DNA of 64,000 bases from an uncultured Collinsella sp. (GTDB taxonomy: Bacteria; Actinomycetota; Coriobacteriia; Coriobacteriales; Coriobacteriaceae), in assembly GCA_900541795.1 (NCBI GenBank), contig UQLC01000007.1:47688-111687 (forward strand). The letters run 5' to 3'. Both the position numbers and the translations under genes were made by a program. The notes below the pieces were generated by a model. The model had not been told where the DNA came from. It saw only the letters and a program-made list of their open reading frames with translations, and made no database searches. Of the stretch, positions 24,690 through 33,792 are shown in pieces; position 1 is the stretch's first letter, and the number at the start of each line of letters is the position of its first letter.

Positions 24690-25175
24690 TTAGTTGAGGG
24701 CGGCTTGGGCTAGGCGGGCTTCGGCGTCCTCCTCGGTGACGCCCAAGGCCACAGCGAACTCCTCGATGGAGCGGCGTTTGGCCTCCTTGAGTACGCGCAT
24801 GTAGTAGGAGCTGGGTTTTTTATCAGCTTCCTCGGCCAGGCGAATGCGGTGCATCATGGTTTTTGCCACGCGGACCGTCTCGGGCGCGCCCAGCTTGAGC
24901 TGCTGCTTAAAGTGTGTCTCCTCAAGCGAGCTGTTGCGCTCGGTAAAGGTGTCGCACTCCAGCTCGTCATAGTGGCTCAGCAAGTGCTCGGCATCTTGCT
25001 GCGAGATGGCGGCGTGCAAACGGTCGGCCTGCTCCACGGGGTACATGAGGATCGTCTGCGCATGTCCCTGCTTGGTCTCGAGCAGCAGCATGGGCTGCGG
25101 TGTGTCGTCCCTAAAACCGACGACGGTGCAGACTCCCTGGCCCGGATGAATGACGTGTTGACCGATTGAGAACAT
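24690..25175 (-). CDS. carD: CarD-family transcription factor
   Basis: A 161-residue protein with an N-terminal RNA-polymerase-interacting Tudor-like domain (MFSIGQHVIHPGQGVCTVVG, about 1-60) and a C-terminal helical DNA-contact domain (about 65-160). CarD binds the RNAP beta lobe and stabilises the open promoter complex, notably at rRNA and other housekeeping promoters in actinobacteria. GGAGGTAGC precedes the start. It appears monocistronic. Confidence 0.9.
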   Translation of the reverse strand: MFSIGQHVIHPGQGVCTVVGFRDDTPQPMLLLETKQGHAQTILMYPVEQADRLHAAISQQDAEHLLSHYDELECDTFTERNSSLEETHFKQQLKLGAPETVRVAKTMMHRIRLAEEADKKPSSYYMRVLKEAKRRSIEEFAVALGVTEEDAEARLAQAALN

Positions 25176-25517
25176 GCTACCTCCAACTTATACGAATTTA
25201 CGTATGTCTAGAATAACACGCTGACGTGCGCAAACCGTTACTTTATGCAGGAAAAGCACACAACTCTGATAGGTAAGAGTATTCGATAACAGACGCAGCT
25301 CATTCACACCTTTACGCATTTTCAACGCCTGCATAATCTGCAGGCAGACCGGCATCTTTGAGTGACTCCATACAAGCTGTAGTCATTTTTGTGCATATGC
25401 AATATCTATTGGCTTTACCCTGCGACAGTGCCCGTCGCTTGTGATAGAGTGCTACAAACTCTGGCTTTTGCCCTACGAGTGACCAAGAGCTCGGGGGCTT
25501 TAACACAAGGAGGATCT
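25176..25517. other. 342-bp gene-free interval between carD and argS
   Basis: A more A+T-rich divergent promoter region. I see no strong -35/-10 pair and no recognisable leader RNA. AAGGAGG (25507-25513) is the ribosome site of argS. Confidence 0.5.
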
Positions 25518-27371
25518 ATGCCCGAGAAGATTGAAGAGCTGGTACGCGCTGCGCTTGCTGCGGCCCAGGAGGCCGGCGACCTTTCCGCATTTGAACTTGA
25601 CGATTGCGCTATCGAGCGACCGGCTGACACTTCTCATGGCGAGTGGACCTCTACCATGGCCCTGAAGTCCGCCAAGCTGGCCCACTGCGCCCCGCGCAAG
25701 ATCGCCGAGGCCATCGTTGCCCATATGCCCGAGGACCCCGCGATCGAGAAGGTCGAGATCGCCGGTCCTGGCTTCATCAACTTCTACCTCTCCGTCGCCG
25801 TCAAGAACGCCATCTTTGGCGAGGCCCGCGAGAAGGGTATGGACTTCGCTAAGTCCAACGTCGGTGGCGGCCTGAAGACTCAGGTCGAGTTCGTCTCCGC
25901 CAACCCCGTCGGCCCCATGCACATCGGTCATGGCCGCTGGGCCGCTCTGGGCGACTCCCTTTGCCGTGTGATGGACCACGCCGGTTACGACATCCAGCGT
26001 GAGTTTTACATCAACGACCACGGCTCTCAGATGAACACCTTCGGTAACTCCATCAGCACGCGCTATATGCAGCTTGCCGACATCATCGCCAAGCAGGGCG
26101 TGGATATCGACGAGGCTCACAAGCTTCTGATCGCCGACCGCGACGCCTTTGTTGCCGACGAGAGCGACGAGCATCCCGAGACCCATCCGTATCAGGACAA
26201 CTTTGCCGAGACTCTGGGCAAGGACTCCTACGGCGGCGACTACATCATCGACGAGGCTGCCGAGTTCTGGCGCACCGACGGCGATAAGTGGGTCAACGCC
26301 GATCCGCAGGAGCGCATGGAGAGCTTCCGCGAGCGCGGCTACGTAAAGATGGTCGACAACATGCGCGACCTTTGCCACGCCGTCAACTGCGACTTTGATC
26401 GTTGGTTCTCCGAGCGCTCTCTGTACGTGAAGGACACCGAGGGCGAGACCGCCGGCACCTCCGCCGTCGACCGCGCTTTTGAGAAGCTCGACAAGATGGG
26501 CTACCTCTACACCAAGGACGGTGCCCTGTGGTTCCGCTCCACCGACCTGGGCGACGACAAGGACCGCGTCCTGATCAAGTCCGATGGCGAGTACACCTAC
26601 TTCGCCTCCGACGTTGCCTATCACTGGGATAAGTTCCAGCGCGTCGACCACGTCATCGACATCTGGGGCGCCGACCACCACGGCTACATCGAGCGCGTCC
26701 GCTGCGTCTGTGACGCTCTTGGCTATCCCGGCAAGTTTGAGGTTCTGCTGGGCCAGCTCGTCAACCTGCTGCGCAACGGCAAGCCCGTCCGTATGTCCAA
26801 GCGCAAGGGCACCATGGTGACCCTGCAGGAACTCGTCGACGAGGTCGGCTCTGACGCCGCCCGCTACACGCTCATCTCCAAGAGCTCCAACCAGATGGTC
26901 GACTTCGACATTGAGGCCGTCAAGAAGCGCGACAACTCCAACCCGGTGTACTACGTGCAGTACGCTCACGCTCGCGTGTGCTCCATCCTGCGTCGTGCCG
27001 CAGACGTTACCGCCGAGCAGGCCGCCGAGATGGGCATGAAGGCCGTCGCCGAGAAGGCTATTGGCGAGAACGTCGATTACTCGCTGCTGACCGACCCGAC
27101 CGAGCTTGCCCTTTCGCGTAAGCTCAACGAGCTCACCGACCTCATCGGTAGCTGTGCTCGCGATCGCGCCCCGTTCCGCCTGACGCACTTTGCCGAGGAG
27201 CTCGCTGGCGACTTCCACAGCTTCTACGCCGCCTGCCAGGTCCTTCCGAGCGAGGGCCGTCCCGTCGACCCTGAGCTCTCGCGCGCCCGTCTGGCCGCTT
27301 GCGACGCCGTCCGCGTGACGCTCGCCCTGGTGCTCACCCTTGTTGGCGTTTCCGCTCCCGAGCAGATGTAA
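25518..27371 (+). CDS. argS: Arginyl-tRNA synthetase
   Basis: A 617-residue class I synthetase that charges tRNA(Arg). Features in order: an N-terminal Add1-like tRNA-binding domain (1-110), the HIGH motif in SANPVGPMHIGHGRWA near 130, RMSKRKGT near 430 (a KMSKS variant) and a C-terminal DALR helical domain (from about 470) reading NPVYYVQYAHARVCSILRR. The start follows an ideal AAGGAGG. Strong codon bias gives a 627-codon open frame on the opposite strand, which is a shadow. An intrinsic terminator follows. Confidence 0.96.
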   Translation: MPEKIEELVRAALAAAQEAGDLSAFELDDCAIERPADTSHGEWTSTMALKSAKLAHCAPRKIAEAIVAHMPEDPAIEKVEIAGPGFINFYLSVAVKNAIFGEAREKGMDFAKSNVGGGLKTQVEFVSANPVGPMHIGHGRWAALGDSLCRVMDHAGYDIQREFYINDHGSQMNTFGNSISTRYMQLADIIAKQGVDIDEAHKLLIADRDAFVADESDEHPETHPYQDNFAETLGKDSYGGDYIIDEAAEFWRTDGDKWVNADPQERMESFRERGYVKMVDNMRDLCHAVNCDFDRWFSERSLYVKDTEGETAGTSAVDRAFEKLDKMGYLYTKDGALWFRSTDLGDDKDRVLIKSDGEYTYFASDVAYHWDKFQRVDHVIDIWGADHHGYIERVRCVCDALGYPGKFEVLLGQLVNLLRNGKPVRMSKRKGTMVTLQELVDEVGSDAARYTLISKSSNQMVDFDIEAVKKRDNSNPVYYVQYAHARVCSILRRAADVTAEQAAEMGMKAVAEKAIGENVDYSLLTDPTELALSRKLNELTDLIGSCARDRAPFRLTHFAEELAGDFHSFYAACQVLPSEGRPVDPELSRARLAACDAVRVTLALVLTLVGVSAPEQM

Positions 27372-27416
27372 GCTGCGGGTCATTTGACCGTACAGACTTG
27401 GTTTAACTAAGCCTTG

Positions 27417-27449
27417 AAAGCCCGATCTCCCACGGAGGTCGGGCTTTTT
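27417..27449 (+). terminator. Intrinsic terminator of argS
   Basis: A 14-bp stem AAAGCCCGATCTCC/GGAGGTCGGGCTTT with loop CAC, followed by a T-run. Confidence 0.88.
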
Positions 27450-27493
27450 GCAAACGCCGACGTATTGACGAATTTGGAACTGCTGGAAATACG

Positions 27494-27643
27494 AAACTAT
27501 GCCGGTTTACTACGATGAAATGAGAAATTCCAACTACGCCGGCTTTTCGCAAAAAAGTGCAAGGCATCTACCTGCGGTTTTAGTTCAACAAGTTTCGGAG
27601 TGATCGCGGTTGAGCGATTCATCGTAGTAAACCGCCACAGTTT
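27494..27643. mobile_element. 150-bp MITE-like element with 26-bp terminal inverted repeats
   Basis: The ends pair over 26 bases with two mismatches; the inner 17 bases (CGGTTTACTACGATGAA at 27503-27519 and its complement at 27618-27634) are perfect. The interior of about 100 bases has no coding frame and is not palindromic. Size and terminal repeats suit a miniature transposable element, although no target-site duplication is obvious and no parent transposase is seen here. Confidence 0.5.
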
Positions 27644-27692
27644 TGGCGGAGGCAGTCAGATTTGTGGGTGTTAAACCAAAGATTGTCCCTTT

Positions 27693-27727
27693 TGACTAGT
27701 CGTTTAAGAACGTCCTCAATGACTAAG
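27693..27727. repeat. Family D repeat, copy 2
   Basis: About 31 of 35 bases match 8286-8320, including the ends TGACTAG and CAATGACTA. It lies 49 bases after the MITE-like element. Confidence 0.55.
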
Positions 27728-27899
27728 TTGCAGGTGGTTGCGGTTGTGTTACACTAACGCTGCGTATATGACGCAAATATCTCGATACAGATCAATGATG
27801 TCCGTCGGTATTTGACGGAGCTAGACTGTTTAGCCGCCCTGAAGGTTTATGCAGGGAGCATGTGATCACAGGGCTTGAAAAGAAAGTTGAGCAAACACT

Positions 27900-30473
27900 G
27901 TGTCTGATCAACAGCAAGAAAACGAAATAACGACGACGCAAGCCGCTCCCGCTGCACCGGTTGCGTTGGACCAGGTCGCGGCGCCCGCGCAAGCCTCGGC
28001 TCCTGAGACGCCTAAGGCTGCTTCGACGCCTACGCCTTCAGCGGCTGAGAAGGCCGTGCCTGCATCTGGTGAGGAGGCTGCTCCGGCAAAGCCCAAGCGT
28101 ACGCGCCGCACGGCCAAGTCTGCTGCTGACGGCGAGGAGGTCACCAAGCCCAAGCGCCGTACCACGCGCACGACGCGCGTCAAGCGCACCGTTGCAGCTG
28201 ACTCCTCGGCGGCGATTTCCGATGAGGTCGCGCAGGCACGTGCGTTGGCGCAGATTAGCGAGGCTCAGGTGGTGCGCGCCCGCCGTCGTGCTGCCGAGCG
28301 CGAGGCCGCGGCTCTGACCGAGCTTGCAGCTCCGTCTGTGCCCGAGACGCCTGCCGCCACCGAGACCCCTGTCGCCGACCAGCCGACCGAGAAGCCGGTA
28401 CCGCGCACACGCCGTCGCACGGCTGCTAAGGCCGAGCAGGTTGCCGATCAGGTAACCCCCGAGCTCACTGAGGCTTCGGTCCGTTCCGCGGCAGGGGAGG
28501 GTGCATCGCCTGCTGAGTCCGCTGCGCCTGTCGAGGCCAGCGAAGTTCCCGTTGTCGATCCGGCTTTGCGCCCGCACCGTCGCGGTCGCAAGCCCAAGGC
28601 CTTCGTCGAGGCCGAGAAGGCCGCAGCCGCAGCCGCCGCCGCTCGGGATGTTGCGACGACCGCCGAGTCTGCAACCGTTGCCGACGCGCCCGTCCAGGAT
28701 GCTACGACTTCCGAGGCCGCTCCCGCCGATGTCGAGCTCGCCGATGTCCGTCCCGGTCGCAGCCATCGTACTGCTGCTAAGCGCACGTCCAAGGCCAAGG
28801 CTGCCAAGAAGGGCGCGTCCGAGGATTCCGCCGAGACGACCGTCGATGCATCGATTGATGCCGCCGAGCCCCAGGACGTCGAACGGCCTGCGTCCGAGAA
28901 GCCCAAGCGCGGTCGTAAGAAGTCCGCTAAGGCCAAGGCGTCCGAGCAGCAGGCTGATGTCGAAGCGCAAGTCGATTCCGGCGCCGAGGGCAATGACGCC
29001 GCTGCGGCCAATGCCGACGCCGCCGCAACCGATGGCGCCGCGCCCGCCGAGGCCGAAGACGGCGCTCGCCCCAATCGTCGCCAGCACAAGCGCAACGACG
29101 AGCGCAATGAGCGCAAGGACGAGCGCAACAACGACCGTCGCAACCGCCAGCGCGATCGCAAACAGCGCAACAAGGAGCGCAACGCCGCCCCCACCGAGCC
29201 CACGCTTTCGCGTGAGGAGCTCGCTGCCATGAAGGTCGCCGAACTGCGCGAGAAGGCCAAGGAGTTCGAGATCGAGACGACCGGCAAGAAGAAAGCCGAG
29301 CTCGTCGAGGAGATCTACGTCACCGCCGCGAAGGCCGAGGGCTTCCGCGACATCAAGGGCATCCTGCAGATTCGTCCGGACAGCTCCGGTATCATCCATG
29401 CCCACGGTTACATGAAGTCCAACGACGATGCCTTCGTCCCCGCCTACCTCATCCGCTCCGCGCGTCTGCGCACGGGCGACGTCATCGAGGGCTCGCTTCG
29501 TCCTTCGCGCGGCGGCGACAAGCGCGCCGGCCTCGCCAAAATCACGACCGTCAACGGTCTAGACCCCGAGCAGATTCGCAACCGCCCCAAGTTCGGTGAC
29601 CTCACCCCGGTCTATCCCAACGAGCCGCTGCGCATGGAGCATGGCAAGGACTCCATTACCGGTCGCGCCATCGACATCGTGTCGCCGATCGGCAAGGGTC
29701 AGCGTGGCCTGATCGTGTCCCCGCCCAAGGCCGGCAAGACCACAATCCTCAAGAAGATCTGCCAGTCTATCTCGATTAACAACCCCGAGGTGCACCTCAT
29801 CTGCCTGCTCGTCGACGAGCGCCCCGAAGAGGTTACCGATATGCAGCGTTCCATCAAGGGCGAGGTTGTGGCGTCGACCTTCGATATGCCCGCCGACAAC
29901 CACACTCGTGTGGCAGAGCTCGTCATCGAGCGCGCAAAACGCATCGTGGAGCTGGGCGGCGATGTTGTGGTGGTGCTCGACTCCATCACGCGTCTTGCCC
30001 GCGCCTACAACTTGGCGGCACCCGCCTCGGGTCGCATCCTTTCGGGCGGCGTCGATTCGGCGGCCCTGTATCCGCCCAAGCGCTTCCTGGGCGCAGCCCG
30101 TAATATCGAGAACGGTGGCTCGCTCACTATCCTGGCCTCTGCCCTCATCGACACCGGTTCCAAGATGGACGAGGTCATCTTTGAGGAGTTCAAGGGCACC
30201 GGCAACATGGAGCTTAAGCTCGACCGCGACCTGGCCGATCGCCGCATCTTCCCGGCTATCGACCCCGTTGCCTCCGGTACGCGTAACGAGGACCTGTTGG
30301 TCGACGAGCAGATGCGTCCGTTTGTCTTTGGCCTGCGTCGCATTCTTGCCGGCATGAACAACACCGAGCGCGCGGCCGCATCATTTATCAAGGGTCTAAA
30401 GGGCACCAACACCAACCAGGAGTTCCTGGTGCGTTCGGCCAAAAAGCACAGCGACTACGAGCAGACGTTCTAG
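27900..30473 (+). CDS. rho: Transcription termination factor Rho with long N-terminal extension
   Basis: An 857-residue hexameric RNA helicase. About 430 residues precede the conserved part: an Ala/Pro/Lys/Arg-rich, probably disordered region, ending in a very basic Asn/Arg stretch at about 390-428. Then come Rho_N (about 436-475, EELAAMKVAELREKAKEFEI), the RNA-binding cold-shock domain (480-570), the Walker A VSPPKAGKTT near 605, Walker B VVVVLDSITR near 690 and the secondary-site segment GGSLTILASALIDTGSKMDE. Long basic insertions are known in actinobacterial Rho and are thought to add RNA binding. The start is GTG 27900 with only a weak ribosome site, so the N-terminus is the least certain part. 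Confidence 0.95.
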   Translation: MSDQQQENEITTTQAAPAAPVALDQVAAPAQASAPETPKAASTPTPSAAEKAVPASGEEAAPAKPKRTRRTAKSAADGEEVTKPKRRTTRTTRVKRTVAADSSAAISDEVAQARALAQISEAQVVRARRRAAEREAAALTELAAPSVPETPAATETPVADQPTEKPVPRTRRRTAAKAEQVADQVTPELTEASVRSAAGEGASPAESAAPVEASEVPVVDPALRPHRRGRKPKAFVEAEKAAAAAAAARDVATTAESATVADAPVQDATTSEAAPADVELADVRPGRSHRTAAKRTSKAKAAKKGASEDSAETTVDASIDAAEPQDVERPASEKPKRGRKKSAKAKASEQQADVEAQVDSGAEGNDAAAANADAAATDGAAPAEAEDGARPNRRQHKRNDERNERKDERNNDRRNRQRDRKQRNKERNAAPTEPTLSREELAAMKVAELREKAKEFEIETTGKKKAELVEEIYVTAAKAEGFRDIKGILQIRPDSSGIIHAHGYMKSNDDAFVPAYLIRSARLRTGDVIEGSLRPSRGGDKRAGLAKITTVNGLDPEQIRNRPKFGDLTPVYPNEPLRMEHGKDSITGRAIDIVSPIGKGQRGLIVSPPKAGKTTILKKICQSISINNPEVHLICLLVDERPEEVTDMQRSIKGEVVASTFDMPADNHTRVAELVIERAKRIVELGGDVVVVLDSITRLARAYNLAAPASGRILSGGVDSAALYPPKRFLGAARNIENGGSLTILASALIDTGSKMDEVIFEEFKGTGNMELKLDRDLADRRIFPAIDPVASGTRNEDLLVDEQMRPFVFGLRRILAGMNNTERAAASFIKGLKGTNTNQEFLVRSAKKHSDYEQTF

Positions 30474-30786
30474 GTTGTCATCCACACGCAGCGTTAATCA
30501 TCAATACGATAAAGGGTCGGGGCTTTGAGCCTCGGCCCTTTTCTATATCGCCGCTTCGCACTTATTTTTGACCATAAGACTGGCAAGCAGCAGGTTTCCC
30601 GTTTCAATCCGACATCGTCGCTTGCAATCGACAGGGCGGTTTCGCATAATAGCTTTTAAGCTTCGCGACGGAAAACGCAGATGAAACGAACCATATACCG
30701 TTGCTTTGGGGCATAGCCCCGCTTCATCTTCTCTCGCGCAGCCAACTGAATGATGCGATTTGGGTGCTGGAAGATGGGGAGAGCTC
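30474..30786. other. 313-bp interval after rho
   Basis: Contains the rho terminator at its left end (30511-30543). The rest shows no repeat, RNA or coding frame that I can support; GGGGAGAG at 30777-30784 is the ribosome site of the next gene. Confidence 0.5.
30511..30543 (+). terminator. Intrinsic terminator of rho
   Basis: A 13-bp stem AAAGGGTCGGGGC/GCCTCGGCCCTTT with loop TTTGA and a T-run. Confidence 0.85.
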
Positions 30787-32187
30787 ATGGCTTCTTCTGA
30801 TGCAACACAACGAGCAGTCCTTGCCGGACTTTCGTGCGGGATCGGCCTTGCCGCTCCCGTGGTTATGTATGCCGCGACGCTGCCGTTTTCGTCGGTGAAC
30901 GAGACAGTCGTGGCAGGTGCGGTTCCCTTCGCCGTGGGCGCGGTGGCGGGCGTGGGTATCTATGCCGCCTCGCTGGGTATCTCCGAGTACCGTGCGCAGC
31001 GTGAAGAGCGTCTGTTCCAGCCCGATGCCATGAGCGGTGCCGCCAATCTCAATCAGCATCAAAGCGAGTTCAAGACCGCCTCGATTCCAGCTCAGCAGCA
31101 GGATGTGACTCCTTACGCTGCGGCTTCTGCTTCTCAGGCTCAGGCGGAGCAGTCTACCTCGGCATTCCTTTCCGGCCTGACTGGTGCGTTCCAGCGCCGT
31201 CATGCCGATGATGGTGTCCCTACCATCGCTCGAGCCGCAGATGCTATGGACGAGGCCGAGGCTTGGTCCATGATCGACAGTATGCTCGACGACGATTCGC
31301 CGGTGAGCTGCGACCCTGCACACTCGCGCGACGTCTATCAAGTCGCCATCGACGAGCTCACCAACGGCGGGCAGACCGGCTCCTTCAATCGCGACGACAT
31401 CGCCGCCGCGGCACGCGCCGTGTCTGGCTCCCAGGCCGCCCCTGCGGGCAGCACGGCGGCTTTCGTGGCACTCGTCGCCAACGCGGCAGCCAATAACGCC
31501 TACAGCGCTACCTCGGCGGACGCGAACGCTTCTGCCGACAATTCGTACGTTGATGAAGCCATGACTGCGGACGAGGAGGCCGTTGCCGCCCGCCGTGCCG
31601 CCGAAAGCTCGCTGTGGGGCGCTCCTGCCCAGCAGCAGGCGGCTGAGGCTGCGCCGTACAATGCAAACCTCGCCAGCATGCCTATCATCTCCGGTGCCGC
31701 GGACATCGATCTCGATGACCTCGATGAGCCTGCAGCCATCACCGCATCGATTGATGCCCAAGATCGCATCGACACCGGCGACCTTCCGGATGCCTCGCTC
31801 GAGGTTGATGTCCCCATGGCCGATTACTCGGGCCACGAGGGCATGTGGGCCGCCGCCACCGCGATTCTGGATGAGATTGACGAGCCCGCTCCTGTTGCAG
31901 CCCCCGCTCCCGTCGCTGCCCCTCAGCCTGCTGCCCCCGCCTATGTCGGCCGTCACAGCGCTGTGTTCCCCGAGGATACTGCACGTATCTCGCGCGAGAG
32001 CATCGAGCGGGCCGAGGCTATTGCCGCCGGCATTATGGAAAACCGTCGTCACGAGCGCGTCAATCAGATCCTCGAGGAAGAGATCGAGCGCCTGCAGTCC
32101 TCTACCGCCAAGCGTACGGGCCGTGCTTATCTGAGCGTTATCGAGGGCGGTACCGCCAGCTTCGCGCCGCTCCGCGCGGAGGCATAA
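30787..32187 (+). CDS. Unknown Ala-rich acidic membrane protein
   Basis: A 466-residue protein not recognised. The first 70 residues hold two hydrophobic segments (about 11-30 and 40-62), so the protein looks membrane-anchored with a long cytoplasmic or external tail. Residues 80-400 are low-complexity, rich in Ala, Asp, Glu, Gln and Pro, with repeated acidic patches (DDDSP, DIDLDDLDEP). The last 65 residues form a charged, likely coiled-coil helix (ESIERAEAIAAGIMENRRHERVNQ) that is the most conserved-looking part. GGGGAGAG precedes ATG 30787. The VanZ-like gene starts 7 bases after its stop, so the two are surely co-transcribed. Confidence 0.75.
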   Translation: MASSDATQRAVLAGLSCGIGLAAPVVMYAATLPFSSVNETVVAGAVPFAVGAVAGVGIYAASLGISEYRAQREERLFQPDAMSGAANLNQHQSEFKTASIPAQQQDVTPYAAASASQAQAEQSTSAFLSGLTGAFQRRHADDGVPTIARAADAMDEAEAWSMIDSMLDDDSPVSCDPAHSRDVYQVAIDELTNGGQTGSFNRDDIAAAARAVSGSQAAPAGSTAAFVALVANAAANNAYSATSADANASADNSYVDEAMTADEEAVAARRAAESSLWGAPAQQQAAEAAPYNANLASMPIISGAADIDLDDLDEPAAITASIDAQDRIDTGDLPDASLEVDVPMADYSGHEGMWAAATAILDEIDEPAPVAAPAPVAAPQPAAPAYVGRHSAVFPEDTARISRESIERAEAIAAGIMENRRHERVNQILEEEIERLQSSTAKRTGRAYLSVIEGGTASFAPLRAEA

Positions 32188-32194
32188 CTTCTGC

Positions 32195-32644
32195 ATGGTT
32201 AAGATCAATCGAAAATGGGCGGTTGTAACCTGCCTGATGGCGCTCTTGATCTGGGGCAATTCGCTGGTTCCCGGCTCGGGGTCGGGCTCGCTGAGCCTAA
32301 CGGTCATGGAAGCTATCCGCGGTTTCCTGCACAGCGTGGGACTTCCATATGAATGGGTGACCAACTTTGTTGTTCGCAAGTGCGCGCATTTTACCGAGTA
32401 TATGGTGCTCGGCATCTTGGCAACGCACGCCTTTGATTTTGAGGGCCGGCGCACCTTTGACGTGCTGCTGCCCACGGCGGTGTTCCTGCTGCTGATTCCC
32501 TCGATTGACGAGACGATTCAGCTCTTTGTGCCGGGACGCGCCGGCATGATCACCGATGTGATGATCGACTGCTGTGGAGCGGCAACGGGCGTTGCGCTCC
32601 GATATCTCTTACGGTCGCTGATATGTGCCAAAAAGGCCGCCTAG
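32195..32644 (+). CDS. VanZ-like membrane protein
   Basis: A 149-residue protein with four predicted membrane segments and the VanZ-family pattern RKCAHFTEYMVLGIL near residue 65, followed by PSIDETIQLFVPGRAGMITDVMIDCCGA near 100. VanZ itself confers low teicoplanin resistance by an unknown route; most family members are uncharacterised. Its stop codon lies within the stem of a bidirectional terminator. It follows the unknown membrane gene by 7 bases. Confidence 0.85.
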   Translation: MVKINRKWAVVTCLMALLIWGNSLVPGSGSGSLSLTVMEAIRGFLHSVGLPYEWVTNFVVRKCAHFTEYMVLGILATHAFDFEGRRTFDVLLPTAVFLLLIPSIDETIQLFVPGRAGMITDVMIDCCGAATGVALRYLLRSLICAKKAA

Positions 32645-32675
32645 GACGTATGCTTGGTGCTAGGCGGCCTTTTTT
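32630..32675. terminator. Bidirectional terminator between vanZ-like and ROK kinase genes
   Basis: Perfect 15-bp arms AAAAAGGCCGCCTAG (32630) and CTAGGCGGCCTTTTT (to 32674) give a T-run on both strands, between convergent genes. Confidence 0.88.
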
Positions 32676-32757
32676 ATTAGAGGGCTTATATGAGGCGTGG
32701 TGGCGTCGTTCCGTAGGTCGGATTTGCCGGGCGCGCCACGCCCTGTGGGTGCGTCTG

Positions 32758-33648
32758 CTACTGAAGCGCCTGTGCGCCCAGGGCCAGGCAGCCCATAATG
32801 CCCTGCTTGCCCTCGAGGCTGTTGTTGACGATGTAGTTATCGATGTCGTTGACCTCGGGCGTGACGATATAGCCGTTGAGCATCTCGGCACACTTTTTGC
32901 GTGCGAGCGGCACGATGGGGGTGTGGTCGGCCACACCGCCGCCGATGATGATCTTTTGCGGCGCGTAGCACAGCGTGTAGGTCATGAGCGCCTGTGCTAG
33001 ATAGCCTGCGAGCAGGTCCATGGCCTCTGGGTCATCGGCCATGTCTCCGGCGCTCTTGCCATCCCAGCGCTTTTTAACGCCGGGGCCGGCGATGAGGCCC
33101 TCGAGGCAGTTGTCATGGAAGGGGCAAGCGCTATGCTCGCCGATGGTGTCGCGCGGGTCGCGCGTGACCAGGATGTGGCCGGCCTCGGGATGCATCATGC
33201 CGTGTACGAGCTTACCGCCCGAGAGCACGCCGGCGCCCACACCGGTGCCGATGGTCAGGTAGACCACGTCCGTGAGGCCCTGGGCGCAACCAAAGGTGAC
33301 CTCGCCCAAGCAGGCAACGTTGACGTCGGTGTCGTAGCCGCAGGGAATATTGAGCTCGTTTTGGATGGTGCCCAGCAGGTCGAAGTAGCGCCATGCCGTT
33401 TTGGGCGTCTCCAGGATCTTGCCGTATTGGGGCGAGGCAGGGTTGACTGCGGTGGGTCCAAAGGCGCCGATGCCCAGCGCGGCGATGCCCTTGTTCGCAA
33501 ACCATGCATTGACGGCCTCAACGGTCTCCTGCGGGGTCGTGGTCGCGATCTGCTCACGCTCCAGGACCGTACCGTCTGCATAGCCCGTGGCGCAGACCAT
33601 CTTGGTGCCGCCGGCCTCGAGCGCTCCGATAAGCTGCTGTTCTGCCAT
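32758..33648 (-). CDS. ROK-family sugar kinase (fructokinase-like)
   Basis: A 296-residue ATP-dependent hexose kinase. The N-terminal phosphate loop reads IGALEAGGTKMVCATG; the sugar-binding and catalytic part is CGYDTDVNVACLGE near residue 105 with LTIGTGVGAG near 130 and the HPEAGHI motif near 155. The zinc motif CPFHDNC (CxxHxxC) near 175 is typical of ROK fructokinases of the ScrK/GmuE type. The likely product is fructose-6-phosphate or mannose-6-phosphate. No sugar transporter is adjacent, so the substrate is uncertain. Confidence 0.85.
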   Translation of the reverse strand: MAEQQLIGALEAGGTKMVCATGYADGTVLEREQIATTTPQETVEAVNAWFANKGIAALGIGAFGPTAVNPASPQYGKILETPKTAWRYFDLLGTIQNELNIPCGYDTDVNVACLGEVTFGCAQGLTDVVYLTIGTGVGAGVLSGGKLVHGMMHPEAGHILVTRDPRDTIGEHSACPFHDNCLEGLIAGPGVKKRWDGKSAGDMADDPEAMDLLAGYLAQALMTYTLCYAPQKIIIGGGVADHTPIVPLARKKCAEMLNGYIVTPEVNDIDNYIVNNSLEGKQGIMGCLALGAQALQ

Positions 33649-33721
33649 AGTATTCCTCTCTCTGGGACGAGTTGCTCCGTGACTAAAGTATAGGGCTCTA
33701 AACCATTTAAGAAAGCGCTAT

Positions 33722-33766
33722 AAAAAGAAGAAGCCTCGCAACGTGGCGGGCGGTGCGGGGCTTCTT
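33722..33766 (-). terminator. Intrinsic terminator of the aminotransferase gene
   Basis: On the minus strand a 13-bp stem AAGAAGCCCCGCA/TGCGAGGCTTCTT is followed by a T-run, 30 bases after the aminotransferase stop. Confidence 0.75.
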
Positions 33767-33792
33767 TGGTTGCTTTAGTTGCCGGGCCGTCC

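Larger units (their letters stand above)
27372..27899. other. 528-bp gene-free interval between argS and rho
   Basis: It contains the argS terminator (27417-27449), a 150-bp element with 26-bp terminal inverted repeats (27494-27643), a family D repeat (27693-27727) and the rho leader. No credible coding frame. Confidence 0.65.

Noticed and set aside
25500..27383. 627-codon open frame antisense to argS
   Set aside because: A shadow of a biased high-G+C gene; no ribosome site or family similarity.
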